From Impatiens glandulifera (taxonomy: Eukaryota > Streptophyta > Magnoliopsida > Ericales > Balsaminaceae): DNA of 64,000 nucleotides. The notes under the pieces were generated by a model, which searched no databases, was not told the origin of the DNA, and worked only from the letters and a program-made list of their open reading frames with translations. Every line of letters starts with the position of its first letter. Position 1 is the stretch's first letter. Below, piece after piece: positions 34,108-45,529 of the stretch. The translations under genes were made by a program, and so were the position numbers. The stretch is taken from the NCBI RefSeq assembly GCF_907164915.1, contig NC_061863.1, positions 28,367,258 to 28,431,257 on the forward strand. Direction: 5' to 3'.

Positions 34108-34830
34108 TCATTGTTGTCGTGATAGAATCGCCAACCATAGTTGCCGATTTAAAGAACTCCCGGACTTTCTTCTCGTGAATATGAACGGCCTACCGAGATA
34201 CTTCTCGAGACCAGAGTACTCCAGAGATCTGAATGTGTCAACCACCTCCTGTTGATCGAAAGTATACACAGAAGGAAAGTCCACCATAGCCATCATCTTT
34301 ATGTCCAATTCCCTTGGTAGAGCATGCATAACCTTGATAGCAATCTCCCTATTGCTATAGGTCTTGCCGAAAATAGAAAGAGTGAAGATGATTTTGTTGA
34401 ACCTTGTGTCAAACTCAGTCATTGTTTCTCCAAGACGCATTTTGAAACTGTCGAACTGTTGAGTGGAAACCATGATCTTGTTCTCCTTTGTTTTCTTTTT
34501 TCCCTCACATAATTAGGTAAGTCTGTCCTAAATCTCCATGCAGTATCACACTCGATAATGTAGTTGAACATAATATCATGAAGAGATCTGTATAGAACGT
34601 CTAATGCCATGTTGTTGAGGTTGTTTCTCCTTTTGTCTTCACTGGTCCATTCCAATTCCTCCTTTCAATCTTAATGGGACCATCTGTGATAACACTCCAC
34701 ATGTCGTCATGAAGAGAAGAAATGTGAGCACGAACTCTCTTCTTCCACACGATGTAGTTTTCTCTTGAGAATGTGGGGATTGCGGTAACTCTGGCATCTT
34801 TGGTTATGGTCGAAATTCTTAATGATAGCT
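34108..34830 (-). pseudogene. Element D: gag N-terminal half fused in frame to ORF2
   Basis: Near 34815-34700 the minus strand gives TFSRENYIVWKKRVRAHIS and WSVITDGPIKIE, the gag opening, then a frameshifted stretch to 34480. The 34473-34108 frame starts with MVSTQQFDSFKMRLGETM and the UBN2 blocks EFDTRFNKIIFTLSIFGKTY and ALPRELDIKMMAM. Without a break it then reads VDFPSVYTFDQQEV and FRSLEYSGLEKYL, the N-terminus of ORF2 (compare LQVDFDS and SLEDTGLKHFL). The rest of gag, the zinc knuckle and all of pol are missing at this join. Confidence 0.78.
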
Positions 34831-34846
34831 TGAGAATAGAATCAGG

Positions 34847-34860
34847 GCTCTGATACCAAT
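34847..34860 (-). other. Primer-binding site of element D
   Basis: Minus-strand ATTGGTATCAGAGC, a perfect copia initiator-tRNA-Met primer site, directly after the LTR end TCCTTTCA. Confidence 0.85.
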
Positions 34861-36371
34861 TGAAAGGATCGGTGACACCAATAGAGACGGGGGTCTAACT
34901 ATTGATGACAACTTCTGAAAATTGGTTTGATATAAATCTTGTTAAGGATTTATATCACTTTCTATTTTTCACAAACCTTTGCAAACTCTTGAAGTGATTC
35001 AAGTGCAGAAACGTTTGCTTGGGTTTGAAGCTAGGAACGAATGAAAAAATGAAGGACAAAATACAAAAGACACATAGAGTTGTTTATGGATGTTCGGAGA
35101 AAAACTCTCTTATGTCACTTCTTCTTCCAAAGACCGGAAGGATTCACTATACTTTTCTTAGAATCAAATACAGTTTCAAAGCTAGCTCACAGTTGAACAG
35201 AACAGACTCTATTCAACTTATAGAATATTGAAGAATATCACTCATCTAGACAATACTTTGATTTAATCTCTCTCTTTATGTACAAACACAGTAAGTAAAA
35301 CAAGTGAGAAAATCGTAAGATCGATTGTAAGTTCGCAATTCTGGCCACTCGTCCATTGTCCTTGAAGATATTTAGATAGAGAACAGGTACCAACGGTCGA
35401 ATCTTCTATATTGACACGTAGCAAGCATTCATTGAATAACCTCCATAGTACACAGGTACAACAGACACTGTGCACAAAGAACGTGGTCGTACCAATCTAG
35501 TAGTGCTGCGAATATTCTTCTAGGATTGTGCTGCAAGAAACAAGTAGTGGGAAGAATATTTGCTTACGTGGCATTAATTCATTGGATGCAACTGGCTGTC
35601 GTACTGATCTGCATGGATTAGTTGAGAAGGAGTAGCGTACTGCTAGTTGATCGTGGGTGGACGAATACTAACTTCAAGCAACTGCTGAAGAGGGGCATTA
35701 GACGTGCTCCATTAGACTACAAAGTCTAATGAAGTTTGACGCCTGCGTCTAATAGAAGGATCCATTAGACCACCAAGTCTAATGGAGTTAGACGATACGT
35801 CTAACTACTTGTCTCTTCAGACTAGTCTGAAGGAGTTAAACTCCCTACGTCTACCTATCATGTGTTAGACGACACTTCTAATTACATATCTGTTAGACTG
35901 CACATCTAACTACGTATATGTTAGACTGCACGTCTAACTACTTATCTTTTAGACTATACGTCTAACTACGTATCTGTTAAAATGCACGTCTAACTACGTT
36001 TGTTAGACTGCACGTCTAACTACGTCTGTTAGAATGCACGTCTAACTACGTCCGTTAGACTACACGTCTAACTATGTATCTGTTAGACTGCACGTCTAAC
36101 TACGTATCCGTTAGACTGCACGTCTAACTACGTATCCGTTAGACTGCACGTCTAACTACGTCTATTAGATTGCACGTCTAACTACGTCTGTTAACCAATA
36201 CGTCTAATGAACCTGATTCTGGCTAAGTCTAACTTAGTACGTTTTGATGCACCTGCACAAAAACAATTAGACGACTTAGTTTCATTCTTATTTAAGTTTT
36301 ATACAAGTTCATCATCAAAATACCGTTAGTCAAAATGATTTGACCCTTAGTCAAAATAATTTGACCCAACC
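34861..36371 (-). mobile_element. 5' LTR of element D
   Basis: Pairs with 29503-30900. U3 starts near 36371 with GGTTGGGTCAAATTATTTTG and repeats GGTCAAATCATTTTGACTAA. The palindromic minisatellite occupies about 35690-36215 (28- and 24-base units such as GTTAGACTGCACGTCTAACT). The unique half contains the conserved GTACCTGTTCTCTATCTAAA region, which includes the likely TATA element, near 35370-35395. Confidence 0.82.
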
Positions 36372-37384
36372 ACCTGGATAATGTCGCCAAAGATATTTTG
36401 TACAAGTCGATCGACATTAACATATTCAGTGAGATCATGACATGCTCCTCCTCTAAAGAAATCTGAGAGAAGCTGATTCAAATATATAAACATAACGATC
36501 AAATAAAAGAGAACCTAAAAGAGAATAAGGTTCTTATGAGAACAGAACGAAAGTCAATGTGGGCCGATAGCGATTCAAATGACTCACCTAGCGATTGTGA
36601 GAATTTAACCGTCACATGCTTGATGGCAGATGACTAATCTAAGGTATTCGACTTCTCCTCGAAAGATTTTACTAGAGTTGATTTAACTGTTGCACTCAAT
36701 GACATGGTCATTGAGTACGAGAAGTTATCAGACTTATTTAATGAAATGAAATCAAAACATGAGGCCAATAACTCTCCTTCATCTCAAGTTTCTAAACCAA
36801 ATTTTTTGGAAAACAAAGTGGTTGAGCTCTCATCTGAGAATGAGACGCTCAAAGAAAATATTCAAACTCTATTTTCTGAAAACCAACGTTTGACATATGT
36901 GGTCAGTTTCTGGACGAAATCTAGAGACATTGTCAGACAGCAAATTTATATGGTGAGGCCTACCAGATGGAAATCCAATTTATGATTTGATAGTGATGAC
37001 TTAGACAAGTCTTGTAAGAAGTTAAACTCTAAAACATACAAGTTAAAGCCAATAAACTTTATTAGAGGGATTTTAACTAATTATAGAACTGATATAAGTA
37101 GTGAGGATCTAACTCTAAAATATGAGATTACTTATGTTCCGCCAACTATAAGCTAACTAAAACTTAAGATAGAAGCAACCTATAAGTCTGAAATATCAAA
37201 ATCTGACAAGAAGTCAAGGAGTTTTAAACAAAAACCATCCTCCAAGGTTAAGGGATCAATTGCTAGCAGGAAGACATCTTCTAAGCCTAAAACATACGCA
37301 CTTATCAATACACAAATAAAGAAATCCATCAAAATAACTTAAATATAGATTCCTAAGAGACTGATTGACCGAGGACCTAAGTGA
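36372..37384 (+). pseudogene. Element G: gag, second part, without zinc knuckle
   Basis: Resumes gag as LDNVAKDILYKSIDINIFSE, then KENKVLMRTERKSMWADSDS and DLTVALNDMVIEYEKLSDLF, VVELSSENETLKENIQTL and FWTKSRD. Compared with element A gag, the segment from the middle of the UBN2 domain to just before the SDSD acidic block is missing, including the CX2CX4HX4C knuckle. The same gap is found in element F. Stops occur near 36636, 36984, 37155 and 37341. The charged, coiled-coil-like tail ends with PKRLIDRGPK before the protease. Confidence 0.8.
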
Positions 37385-37399
37385 ATATGGGTATAAGAA

Positions 37400-38790
37400 G
37401 ATTGTAAATATATTTTTGTGTAGGTACATCAGATTAACTGCTTGAAGGATTTAGTTTGGTGTATGGACAGTGGATGTTCCAGACACATGATTGGAGATAA
37501 ACGACTTTTAACTGAAATAACAGACTGCTCAGGTCCTAAGATCACTTTATGCGATAACAGTAAGGGTAACACCATGGGTAAGGGTAAAACTATCCATGGT
37601 AATCTAACCATTAACAATGTGCTACTTGTTGAAAACCTATGTTATAACCTGATCAGCATCAGTCAACTAAGTGATAATGGATTTTCTATTAATTTTCAAA
37701 CTCATGCATGTCTGATTAAGGATCAACAGGGTAACGTTCACCGGAAGCAGGGTATGAAACTTTTACAAAATGAACTGAAAAAATAAGATATCTAATCCCA
37801 TATGCATGATATCTAATCCCATATTTAATCATCTTATTTTAAAACCATTCAGAACATTTTCTCGCATAACTTGGTTTTCGGTGTACCTAATTTGAAGTTT
37901 CTAAAGGATAAGGTTTGTCATGCTTCCCAGTTAGGAAAGAAGAGCAAATCATCGTTCAAAAGTAAAGGGAAATGTCAGTCCAACCGATACTTGGAACTTT
38001 TACATATGGATCTTTTCGGTCCAATTCCTGTAAAGAGCTTGAGAGGAATGATATTCACCATAGTCATTATTGATTATTTTTCACGATTCACATGGGTTAT
38101 GTTTCTCCAATCTAAGGATCAGACGGATAAAAATTGATTAAGATCCTTAGACGACTACAAAACCAAAAATCTTTAAGCATTATTAAGATTAGAAGTGACC
38201 CGGGAACCGAATTCACCAACAGATGCCTAACTTCATATCTCGAGGAGTCTTGTATTAGACACGAGTTGTCTAGTGCTAGAACTACACAATAAAATGGTAT
38301 TACTGAGAGAAAAATCAGGACACTAAAGGAAGCAGTGAAATCTATGCTTTCCGACTCAGGTGTTCCTCATAAGTTCTGGCCAGAAGCCATAAACACAGCA
38401 TGCTATTCACAAAATTGGTCAATAATTAATAAACGCTTTGAGAAAACACCATATGAACTGTTTTATGGAATAATTCCTACAGTTTCTTATTTTCAAGTAT
38501 TCGGGTGTAAGTGTTTTATTCATAATAATGGGAAAGAGTATTTGACCGCTTTTCATGCTAAAGAAGATGATGAAATCATGTTAGGTTACTCCTTAGTCAG
38601 TAAGGCTTTCAGAGTGTACAATAATCGAACACAAACTGTAGAGGAATCCTTCCATGTTGTTTGTGATGAATCTGTTGAAAACAATTCTATTGATCCCATC
38701 GACCTTGCTAACAGATTAGAAGTGGAAAGTCTTGAATCTGACAGTGAAGATGAAGCTCCTGTTTAAAGGAATTATTCGTCTGATCAAGTG
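37400..38790 (+). pseudogene. Element G: protease and integrase
   Basis: Protease: VWCMDSGCSRHMIGDKRLLT (about 37456-37515, DSG intact). Frame 37442-37786 continues to ISISQLSDNGFSINF. The HHCC part is damaged: the His segment before NLVFGVPN (37860-37890) is deleted and the Cys pair reads CHASQLGKKSK, with one Cys missing. Integrase has LLHMDLFGP (first Asp), RSDPGTEFTN (second Asp) and NGITERKIRTL (Glu) with a stop in between (38290), then KFWPEAINTACYSQ and the GYSLVSKAFRVYNN block. Not functional. Confidence 0.85.
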
Positions 38791-38929
38791 GCCGATCTGG
38801 TTGAGAATCAACTAGACGTCCAAACTTCCGTTCAATAGGTTGTTGACAGCTCAGTCATCGCGGAGCCACCTAATCCAATGTCTAATCCCTTAGGATCAAA
38901 CTTCAGATGGAACAAAAACCATCCACTAG

Positions 38930-40542
38930 AATTAATAATAACCTTACTCTCCCCGTAGTACAAGATGCCAATTATTGGATGAAATGGCTAACTCTGCTTT
39001 TATTTCTCAAATTGAACCTAAGAAAATTGGTGATCAATCTGTGCTTGATCTAGATTGGATTAATGTCATTCAAGAGTAGTTAAACCAATTTGTGAAAAAT
39101 AAAGTGTGGCATCTAATTCTAAGGCCGACTAATCAATTGGTCATTGGAACAAAATGAGTTTTTCGAAACAAGCTTAGTGAAGATGGTTTAGTTGTGAGAA
39201 ACAAAGCCCGGTTGGTTACTCAAGGATATAGATATGAGGACAAAATTGACTTTGAGGAGTCATTTGTACTTGTAGCTAGACTTGAGGCAATCAGAATCTT
39301 TCTAGCTTATGCATCTTTTAAGAATTTCAAAGTCTTTCAAATGGATGTAAAAAGTGCATTTTTAAATGGTAATTTAAATGAAGATGTATATGTTGAACAA
39401 CCCCCTATTTTTCTAGATCATTCTTTACCAAATCATGTTTTTAAACATGACAAAGCTTTATATGGTTTAAAATAAGCTCCAAGAGCTTGGTATGATACTT
39501 TGACAAAATTCTTGTTTGATCATGATTTTATTATTGACTCAGTTGACAAAACATTGTTTAGATTTGTTAAAGATTCTCATATTCTACTTGTTCAAGTCTA
39601 TGTTGATGATATCATATTTATGTCAACTAACCCCAAATTATGTGAGAAATGTGTCAAGATGATGTAGGACAAAATTGAGATGAGTATGATGTGAGAATTA
39701 ACATTCTTCCTCAGTATTCAAGTTCGTCAACTTGAAAAAGGGACTTTCATCAATTAATCTATATACACCAAGGAGCTATTGAAGAAGTTTGGAATGGAGA
39801 GTTGCTCGGCTGTAGCCACTCCAATGAACTCTTCCAGCAAGCTAGACAAATATAAAGATGGACAAAGTGTTTACATCACTGCCTATATAGGACTTATCGA
39901 CTCTTTTCTCTATTTCACTGCCAGCCAGCCAGACATTCAATTTGCTGTCGGCGTCTGTGGAAGATTCTATGCTAGTCCTAAGCTATCTCACTTTAATGTT
40001 GCTAAGAGAATTTGTAAATATTTAAAGGAAACTCAAAATATGGGACTGTGATATCAAAAGGATTCCAGTTTCAATCTAACGAGTTTCTCAGATGCAGATT
40101 ATGCAGTTTGCAAGATTGATCGAAAAAGCACTAGTGGAACATGCCAGTTCATTGGCGATCGTTTGATTTCCTAGTTCAGCAAGAAGAAGACGTCAGTTGC
40201 TACGTCTACAGCTGAAGCAAAATATCTTGCAGCAAGTAGTTGCTGTTCTCAGCTCTTGTGGATTCAACAACAATTGAGGGATTATGAAATTGAAGCAGAA
40301 GAGTCTCCAATTTTCTACGAAAACACAAGTGCAATTGCAATCAACTATAATCTAGTTATGCACTCTCGGAAAAAGCATATCGAAATTAGACATCATTTCA
40401 TCCGAGAGCATGTTAGTTAGAAGCATATTCGCCTTGAATATGTCCCAACAGATCAACAAAAAGTAGATGTGTTCACGAATCCACTACCCGAGACTATGTT
40501 TTCTCACTTTAGAAATATTTTAGGGCTTGTTGATCTTGAATG
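38930..40542 (+). pseudogene. Element G: reverse transcriptase and RNase H
   Basis: RT blocks: [16 protein letters not shown] start near 38995, [47 protein letters not shown] with a stop at 39473, and VYVDDIIFMST (about 39600-39630), so YVDD is intact. RNase H: GMESCSAVATPMNSSSKLDK, DSFLYFTASQPDIQF, FSDADYAVC, TAEAKYLAA (Glu changed to Lys region), FYENTSAIAI and the TNPLPETMFSHFRN end. At least ten stops are spread along it. Ends at TGA 40540-40542, followed by GAGGGGGAATG and the point where element F is inserted. Confidence 0.87.
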
Positions 40543-40604
40543 AATCATTTGAACTGATCATGCCAAATTGAGGGGGAATGTGTAGACGGAGGTCTCAATC
40601 GGTC

Positions 40605-42743
40605 TGTTGGGTCAAATTATTTTGACTATGGGTCAAATTACTTTGACTATCGTAATTTTGATGATGAGTTTGTGTAAAACATAAACTAAGCCATCTAATC
40701 GTTTTTGGTGCAGGTTTATCGAAAACATGATAAATTAGACTAAGTCTGAATGAGGTTCATTAGACTTATTGGCTATTAGACGCATTCAGTTAAACGTGTA
40801 GTCTAACGGATGCGTAGTTAGACGTGCAGTCTAACAGATATGTAGTTAGACGTGCAGTTTAACATGAATAGTTATATGTGCAGTCTAACGAATGCGTAGT
40901 TAGATGTGCAGTCTAACAAATACGTAGTTAGACGTGCAGTCTAATATGCGTAGTTAGACGTGCAGTCTAACCGATACGTAGTTAGATGTGCAATTTAACA
41001 GATACATAGTTAGACGTGTAGGCTAACAGGCATAGTTAGACGTGCAGTCTAACAGATACGTAGTTAGACGTGTAGTGTAATAGGCGAAGTTAGACGTGCA
41101 GTCTAACAGATATGTAGTTAGACGTGTAGTCTAACAGATACGTAGTTAGACATGCAGTTTAACAGGCGTAGTTAGACATATAGTCTAACGTATACGTAGT
41201 TAGACGTGTAGTCTAACAAATACGTAGTTAGAAATGTCGTCTAATAGGCGTAGTTAGACGCGCAGTTTAACAGATACGTAGTTAGACGTGCAGTCTAATA
41301 GATACGTAGTTAGACGTGCTATCTAACAGGCGTAGATAGACGTGCAGTCTAACGAATGAGTAGTTAGACGTGTAGTCTAACAGATACGTAGTTAAACATG
41401 TAGTATAAAGGCGTAGTTAGACTCGTAGTCTAACAGGCGTAGTTAGACGCGTAGTCTAACAGGCGCAGTTAGACGTGTTGTCGAATAGGCGAGAGTTAGA
41501 CGTGCAGTCTAACTCCTTCAGATTAGTCTAAAGTTAAGCGTAGTTAGACGTGCAGTCTAACTCATTCAGATTAGTCTGAAGAGAAACGTAATTAGACGTG
41601 ACGTCTAACAGATGAGAGTTAGACGTGATGTTTAACTCCTTCAGATTAGTCTGAAGGGAAGCGTAGTTATATGTGAGTTAGATGTGCAGTCTAACTCCTT
41701 CAGATTAGTTTGAAAGGAAAGGTAGTTAGACGTGTCGTCTAACAGATGAGAGTTCGACGTGCAGTCTAACTCCTTCCGATTAGTCTAAAGGGAACCATAA
41801 TTAGACGTGTAGTCTAATCCCATTAGACCAGATGGTTTAATGGATCCTACTATTAGATTGGGGCGTCTAACTTCATTAAACTTGTCAGTCTAAGTGAAAA
41901 ACATCTAATGTCATGCTTAAGCAGTTGCTTGAAGTTAGCATCCGTCTACCCACGATCAACTAGTTGTATGCTAATCCTGCTCCACTATTCCATGCAGATC
42001 AGTACGACAGCTAGTTGAAACCAATTAACTAATGTCACGTAAGCAAGTTTTCTTCCCACTACTCATTTCTTGCAAGACAATACTAGAAGAATATTCGCCG
42101 CACTACCAAATTGGTACGACCACGATCCTGGTGCTCAGAGTTTGCTGTACCTGTGTACTATGGAGGCTTTCCGGTTTTCTCCACGTATCATTATAGAATA
42201 TTCGACTGTTGGTTCCTGCTCTATATTAAAAGATCCTCAAGGATAACGGACGAACCTCGACAATTCGAGTGAACAAGTCGGACACATACGCAAACATACA
42301 AGATGTACTTACAATTTCAAGAATTGCTTTCTTGCTTTACTGTGTGTACATCAAGAGAGAGTTATAATCAAAGTATTGTCTAGATGAGTGATATTCTTCA
42401 ATATATTGTAAGTTGAACAGAGTCTGTTCTGTTCAACAGTGAGCTAGCCGTGTAAATGTATTTGATTCTAAGAAAAGTATAGTGAATCCTTCCAGTGGTT
42501 GGAAGAAGGGGTGACGTAGGAGAGTTTGCTCCGAACCTCCATAAACAAACATCTTCTCCTTCTTTGGTTCTTACCTTCAAACCTGAGCAAACGTCTCTGC
42601 ACTTGAATCGTTCAAGAGTTTGCAAGGGTTTGTGAAGAATATAGAGTAATTTAAATTCCTAACATAATTTCTATTAAATCGTTTATCCAAAGCCGTCATC
42701 AATAGCTAGACCCCAGTCTCTATTGGTGCCGCCGATCATATCA
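40605..42743 (+). mobile_element. 5' LTR of element F (2.1 kb, long palindromic minisatellite)
   Basis: Starts TGTTGGGTCAAATTATTTTG and ends CCGATCATATCA. Minisatellite 40760-41860: units of 24-28 bases such as GTTAGACGTGCAGTCTAACA with spacers GATACGTA or GGCGTA. Each unit is an imperfect palindrome (TTAGAC and GTCTAA). The 3' end of the array contains longer stem-loops, CCTTCAGATTAGTCTGAAGG at 41638-41657. The unique half has a promoter-like TATA region (42221) and the family block GGGGTGACGTAGGAGAGTTT. Confidence 0.9.
42221..42232 (+). promoter_or_regulatory. TATA-like box of the LTR promoter (element F)
   Basis: CTATATTAAAAG follows GGTTCCTGCT. The equivalent CTCTATTTAAAG is at 50071-50082 in the 3' LTR, and similar sequences lie in the D LTRs and in the solo LTR near 62778. 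Position upstream of the conserved R-U5 block fits an LTR promoter. Confidence 0.45.
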
Positions 42744-42757
42744 ATTGATATCAGAGC
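42744..42757 (+). other. Primer-binding site of element F
   Basis: ATTGATATCAGAGC follows the LTR end directly; one base differs from the initiator-tRNA-Met complement TGGTATCAGAGC. Confidence 0.8.
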
Positions 42758-42799
42758 TCTGTTTTCTATTCCAAAGCATCAAGAACCTGAATAATATTT

Positions 42800-43985
42800 A
42801 TCATCAACGAGATCCCTCTCCTTTTGAAAGATAACTGCGACTATTGGATGATGAGAATGCAAGCTCATTTGGCTGCTCTTGATTGTGATTTGTGGAGCAT
42901 CATTACCGATGGTCCCATGAAGATTTCGAAGCCAAGATGTGAGTGGACAACTGAAGATAAGATGACCAGCAACTTAGACAATGTGGCCAAAAATATCTTG
43001 TATCAATCAATCGACATGAACATATTCTACGAGATAAAATTCCCGCTCTTCCGCTAAAGAAATTTGGGAGAAGCTAATTTAGATCTATGGTCGAAATGCT
43101 CAAGCCAAGAAGAATCATAAAGATCAAAAAGTCTTCATGCGTGTTGAAAACAAATCCAAATGGGCCGATAGCGACTCAGTGGAGTCTCCCATTGAAAAGG
43201 ATACTGAAACTGTAACATGCTTGATGGCAGATGATCAATCCAAGGTAAATGATACTTCCCAATCAGAATTTACTAACGAAGAGTTAACTACTGCACTCAA
43301 TGACATGGCCATTTAGTACAAGAAGTTATCAGATTCTTTTTATGAAATGAAAGTAAAATATGAAGCCAATATTTCTTCTTCACACAAAATTTCTAAATCA
43401 AATGTTTTTGAAAATAAAGTAGTAGAGATCTCATCCGAGAATGAGATGTTTAAAGAACAGATCCAAACACTCTCTTTTGAAAATAAATGGTTAAACTATG
43501 TTGTTAGTGCTTGGACAAAGTCTAGAGAAGCTGTCAAATATCAGATTAGTTTGTTGAAACTTGCTAGATCTAGATCTGGTTTAGGATTTGATGGCGATGA
43601 CCCAAACCAGTCCTGCAAAAAGTCAAACTCAGCAACATACAAGCTTAAGCCAATAAATTTTGTCAAAAGGAGTGTGACTGACATTTAATCAGATCCAATT
43701 CATGAAGAGGTATCTTTGAAAAATGAAATAACTTATGTTCATCCGACTGTTAGCTGGATGAAAAATAAGTTAGATGCAGCCAGCAAGTGTGGAAATCTAA
43801 AACCTGGCAAGAAGTCAAGGATTTCTAAAAGAAAAACATCTTCAAAAACTAATGGATCAGAGGCTAGCAAGAAGGCGTTTGCTATGTCAAAATCATACGC
43901 ATTAATCACAACACAAAATGAGAAATCCATCAGAATAACTCAAATATGGATTCCTAAGGGACTGATTGACCGAGGACCCAATTGA
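42800..43985 (+). pseudogene. Element F: gag without zinc knuckle
   Basis: CDYWMMRMQAHLAALDCDLW and WSIITDGPMKI open the gag, then NLDNVAKNILYQSIDMN. After a frameshift near 43050 it reads KVFMRVENKSKWADSDS directly, so the mid-gag and the CCHC knuckle present in element A are missing, exactly as in G. The rest is charged and coiled-coil-like (VVEISSENEMFKEQIQTL, VSAWTKSREAVKYQ) with a basic tail (KPGKKSRISKRKTSS) and ends PKGLIDRGPN. Stops near 43315, 43686 and 43983. Confidence 0.82.
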
Positions 43986-44030
43986 ATGTGGGTACCAAAC
44001 GATTGTAAATATTATTTTGTGTAGGTACAT

Positions 44031-45470
44031 GTGAGTGATGGCCTGGAGGAATCTGTCTGGTATCTTGATAGCGGATGTTCTAGACATATGACAGGAAACA
44101 GACGACTTCTTACTGATATAGTAGATTGCTCTGGACCTAAGATCACTTTTGGTGACAAGAAGAAGGGTAAGACCATGGGTAAGGGTAAGATTATTCATGG
44201 TAATCTAACTATTAATGACGTGTTACTTGTTGACAATCTGTGCCATAACGTGATTAGTATTAGTCAATTATGTGATAATGGTTTGTTAGTTGATTTTCAA
44301 ACTCATGCATGCCTAGTTAAGGATCATCATGGTAACTTTATTAACTCGTAGTAGAGTAGGAAACTCATATAAAATGAATTGGCAGAAAGAAGCATCTGAT
44401 TCTATGTGCATGATTGTAAAGAATGACCAGAAATGGTTATGGCATAAAAGGTTAAACCATCTAAATTTCAAAACCATCAACAACATTTGTTCTAATAACT
44501 TATTATTCGGTTTTCCTAAACTATAGTTTTGTAAGGACAATATATGTTCTACTTGCCAGTTAGGCAAACAGGGCAGATCATCGTTCAAAAGTAAAGGGAA
44601 ATCTCAATTCAGCCGCTGCTTAGAACTATTACACATAGATCTGTTTGGTCCAATTCCTGTAAAGAGTCTAGGAGGAATGAAATTCGCCCTAATTATTATT
44701 GATGATTTCTCACGATTTACACGGGTAGCAATTTTACCATCAAAGGATAAAAGTGCTGAAAATTTGATTAGAATCTTCAAAAGAATTCAAAATCAGAAAT
44801 CTTTGAATATTGCTTGCATTAGAAGTGATCAGGGAACTGAGTTCACAAATAGATTAGTTTTCTCTTATCTCGAGGAGTCTGGGATTAGGAACGAGTTTTT
44901 AGTGCCAGAATTCCACAACAGAATGGCATTTCTGAGAAAAGAGTGAGGACTCTAAAGGAAGCATTGAGATCTATGCTAGCTGAATTAGACGTTCCTTAGA
45001 GGTTCTGGGCAGAAACATTTAACAATGCTGGCTACACACAAAATCGGTCAATAATTAACAAACGTTTTGATAAAACTCCCTATGAACTGTATTACGGGAG
45101 AATTCCCACAGTTTCATACTTCAAAGTATTCGGGTGTAAATGTTTTATCCATAACAATGGAAAGGTTTATTTGACCGCCTTTGATGGTAAAGCAGATGCT
45201 GGATTCTTGCTTGGATATTCCTCAATAAGTAAGGCTTACAGAGTATATAATAGCAGAAGTCAAACTGTTAAGGAATCCCTTCATGTAGTCTTTGATGAGC
45301 CTTTTGAGAGTAACTCCATTGATCCCATTGACCTTGCTAACAAATTTGAAGCGACTAGTCTTGAATCTGTAAGTGAGGATGAAGCTCTGGATAAACGGAT
45401 CTCGTTGTCTGATCCTATGGATGATCAGGTTGAAATCCAACCAGACGTAGAAACTACTATTCAATAAGCT
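44031..45470 (+). pseudogene. Element F: protease and integrase
   Basis: Protease SVWYLDSGCSRHMTGNRRLL is intact around 44055-44110. Frame 44329-44526 has WLWHKRLNHLNF (both His). CSTCQLGKQ-like cysteines follow after a stop at 44525. Integrase: LLHIDLFGP, RSDQGTEFTN, then a frameshift at about 44905 breaks the third block before NGISEKRVRTL-like sequence. The C-terminal GYSSISKAYRVYNSR block is in the 45171-45467 frame, followed by an acidic hinge. Confidence 0.84.
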
Positions 45471-45529
45471 ATTGAGAGTTCTGATGTCGCAGAGTCACAC
45501 TTTCAGATGACCAATTCCTTTGGATCTAA

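Larger units (their letters stand above)
29503..36371 (-). mobile_element. Pol-less copia derivative D, inserted antisense in gag of G
   Basis: On the minus strand: 5' LTR 36371-34861, primer-binding site 34860-34847, one long degenerate coding region (gag fused to ORF2, 34830-31021), and 3' LTR 30900-29503. There is no protease, integrase, reverse transcriptase or RNase H anywhere in the 3.9-kb interior. The insertion interrupts the G gag sequence, and ACCT is found at both junctions (29498-29501 and 36372-36375 area), consistent with a short target duplication now slightly degraded. It must have been mobilised by enzymes supplied by another element. Confidence 0.8.

Noticed and set aside
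40760..41860. Resemblance of the regular ~28-bp palindromic array to a CRISPR
   Set aside because: Spacers are only a few bases and themselves repeated, the units are diverged, the array is within an LTR and the genome is a plant. There are no cas genes.
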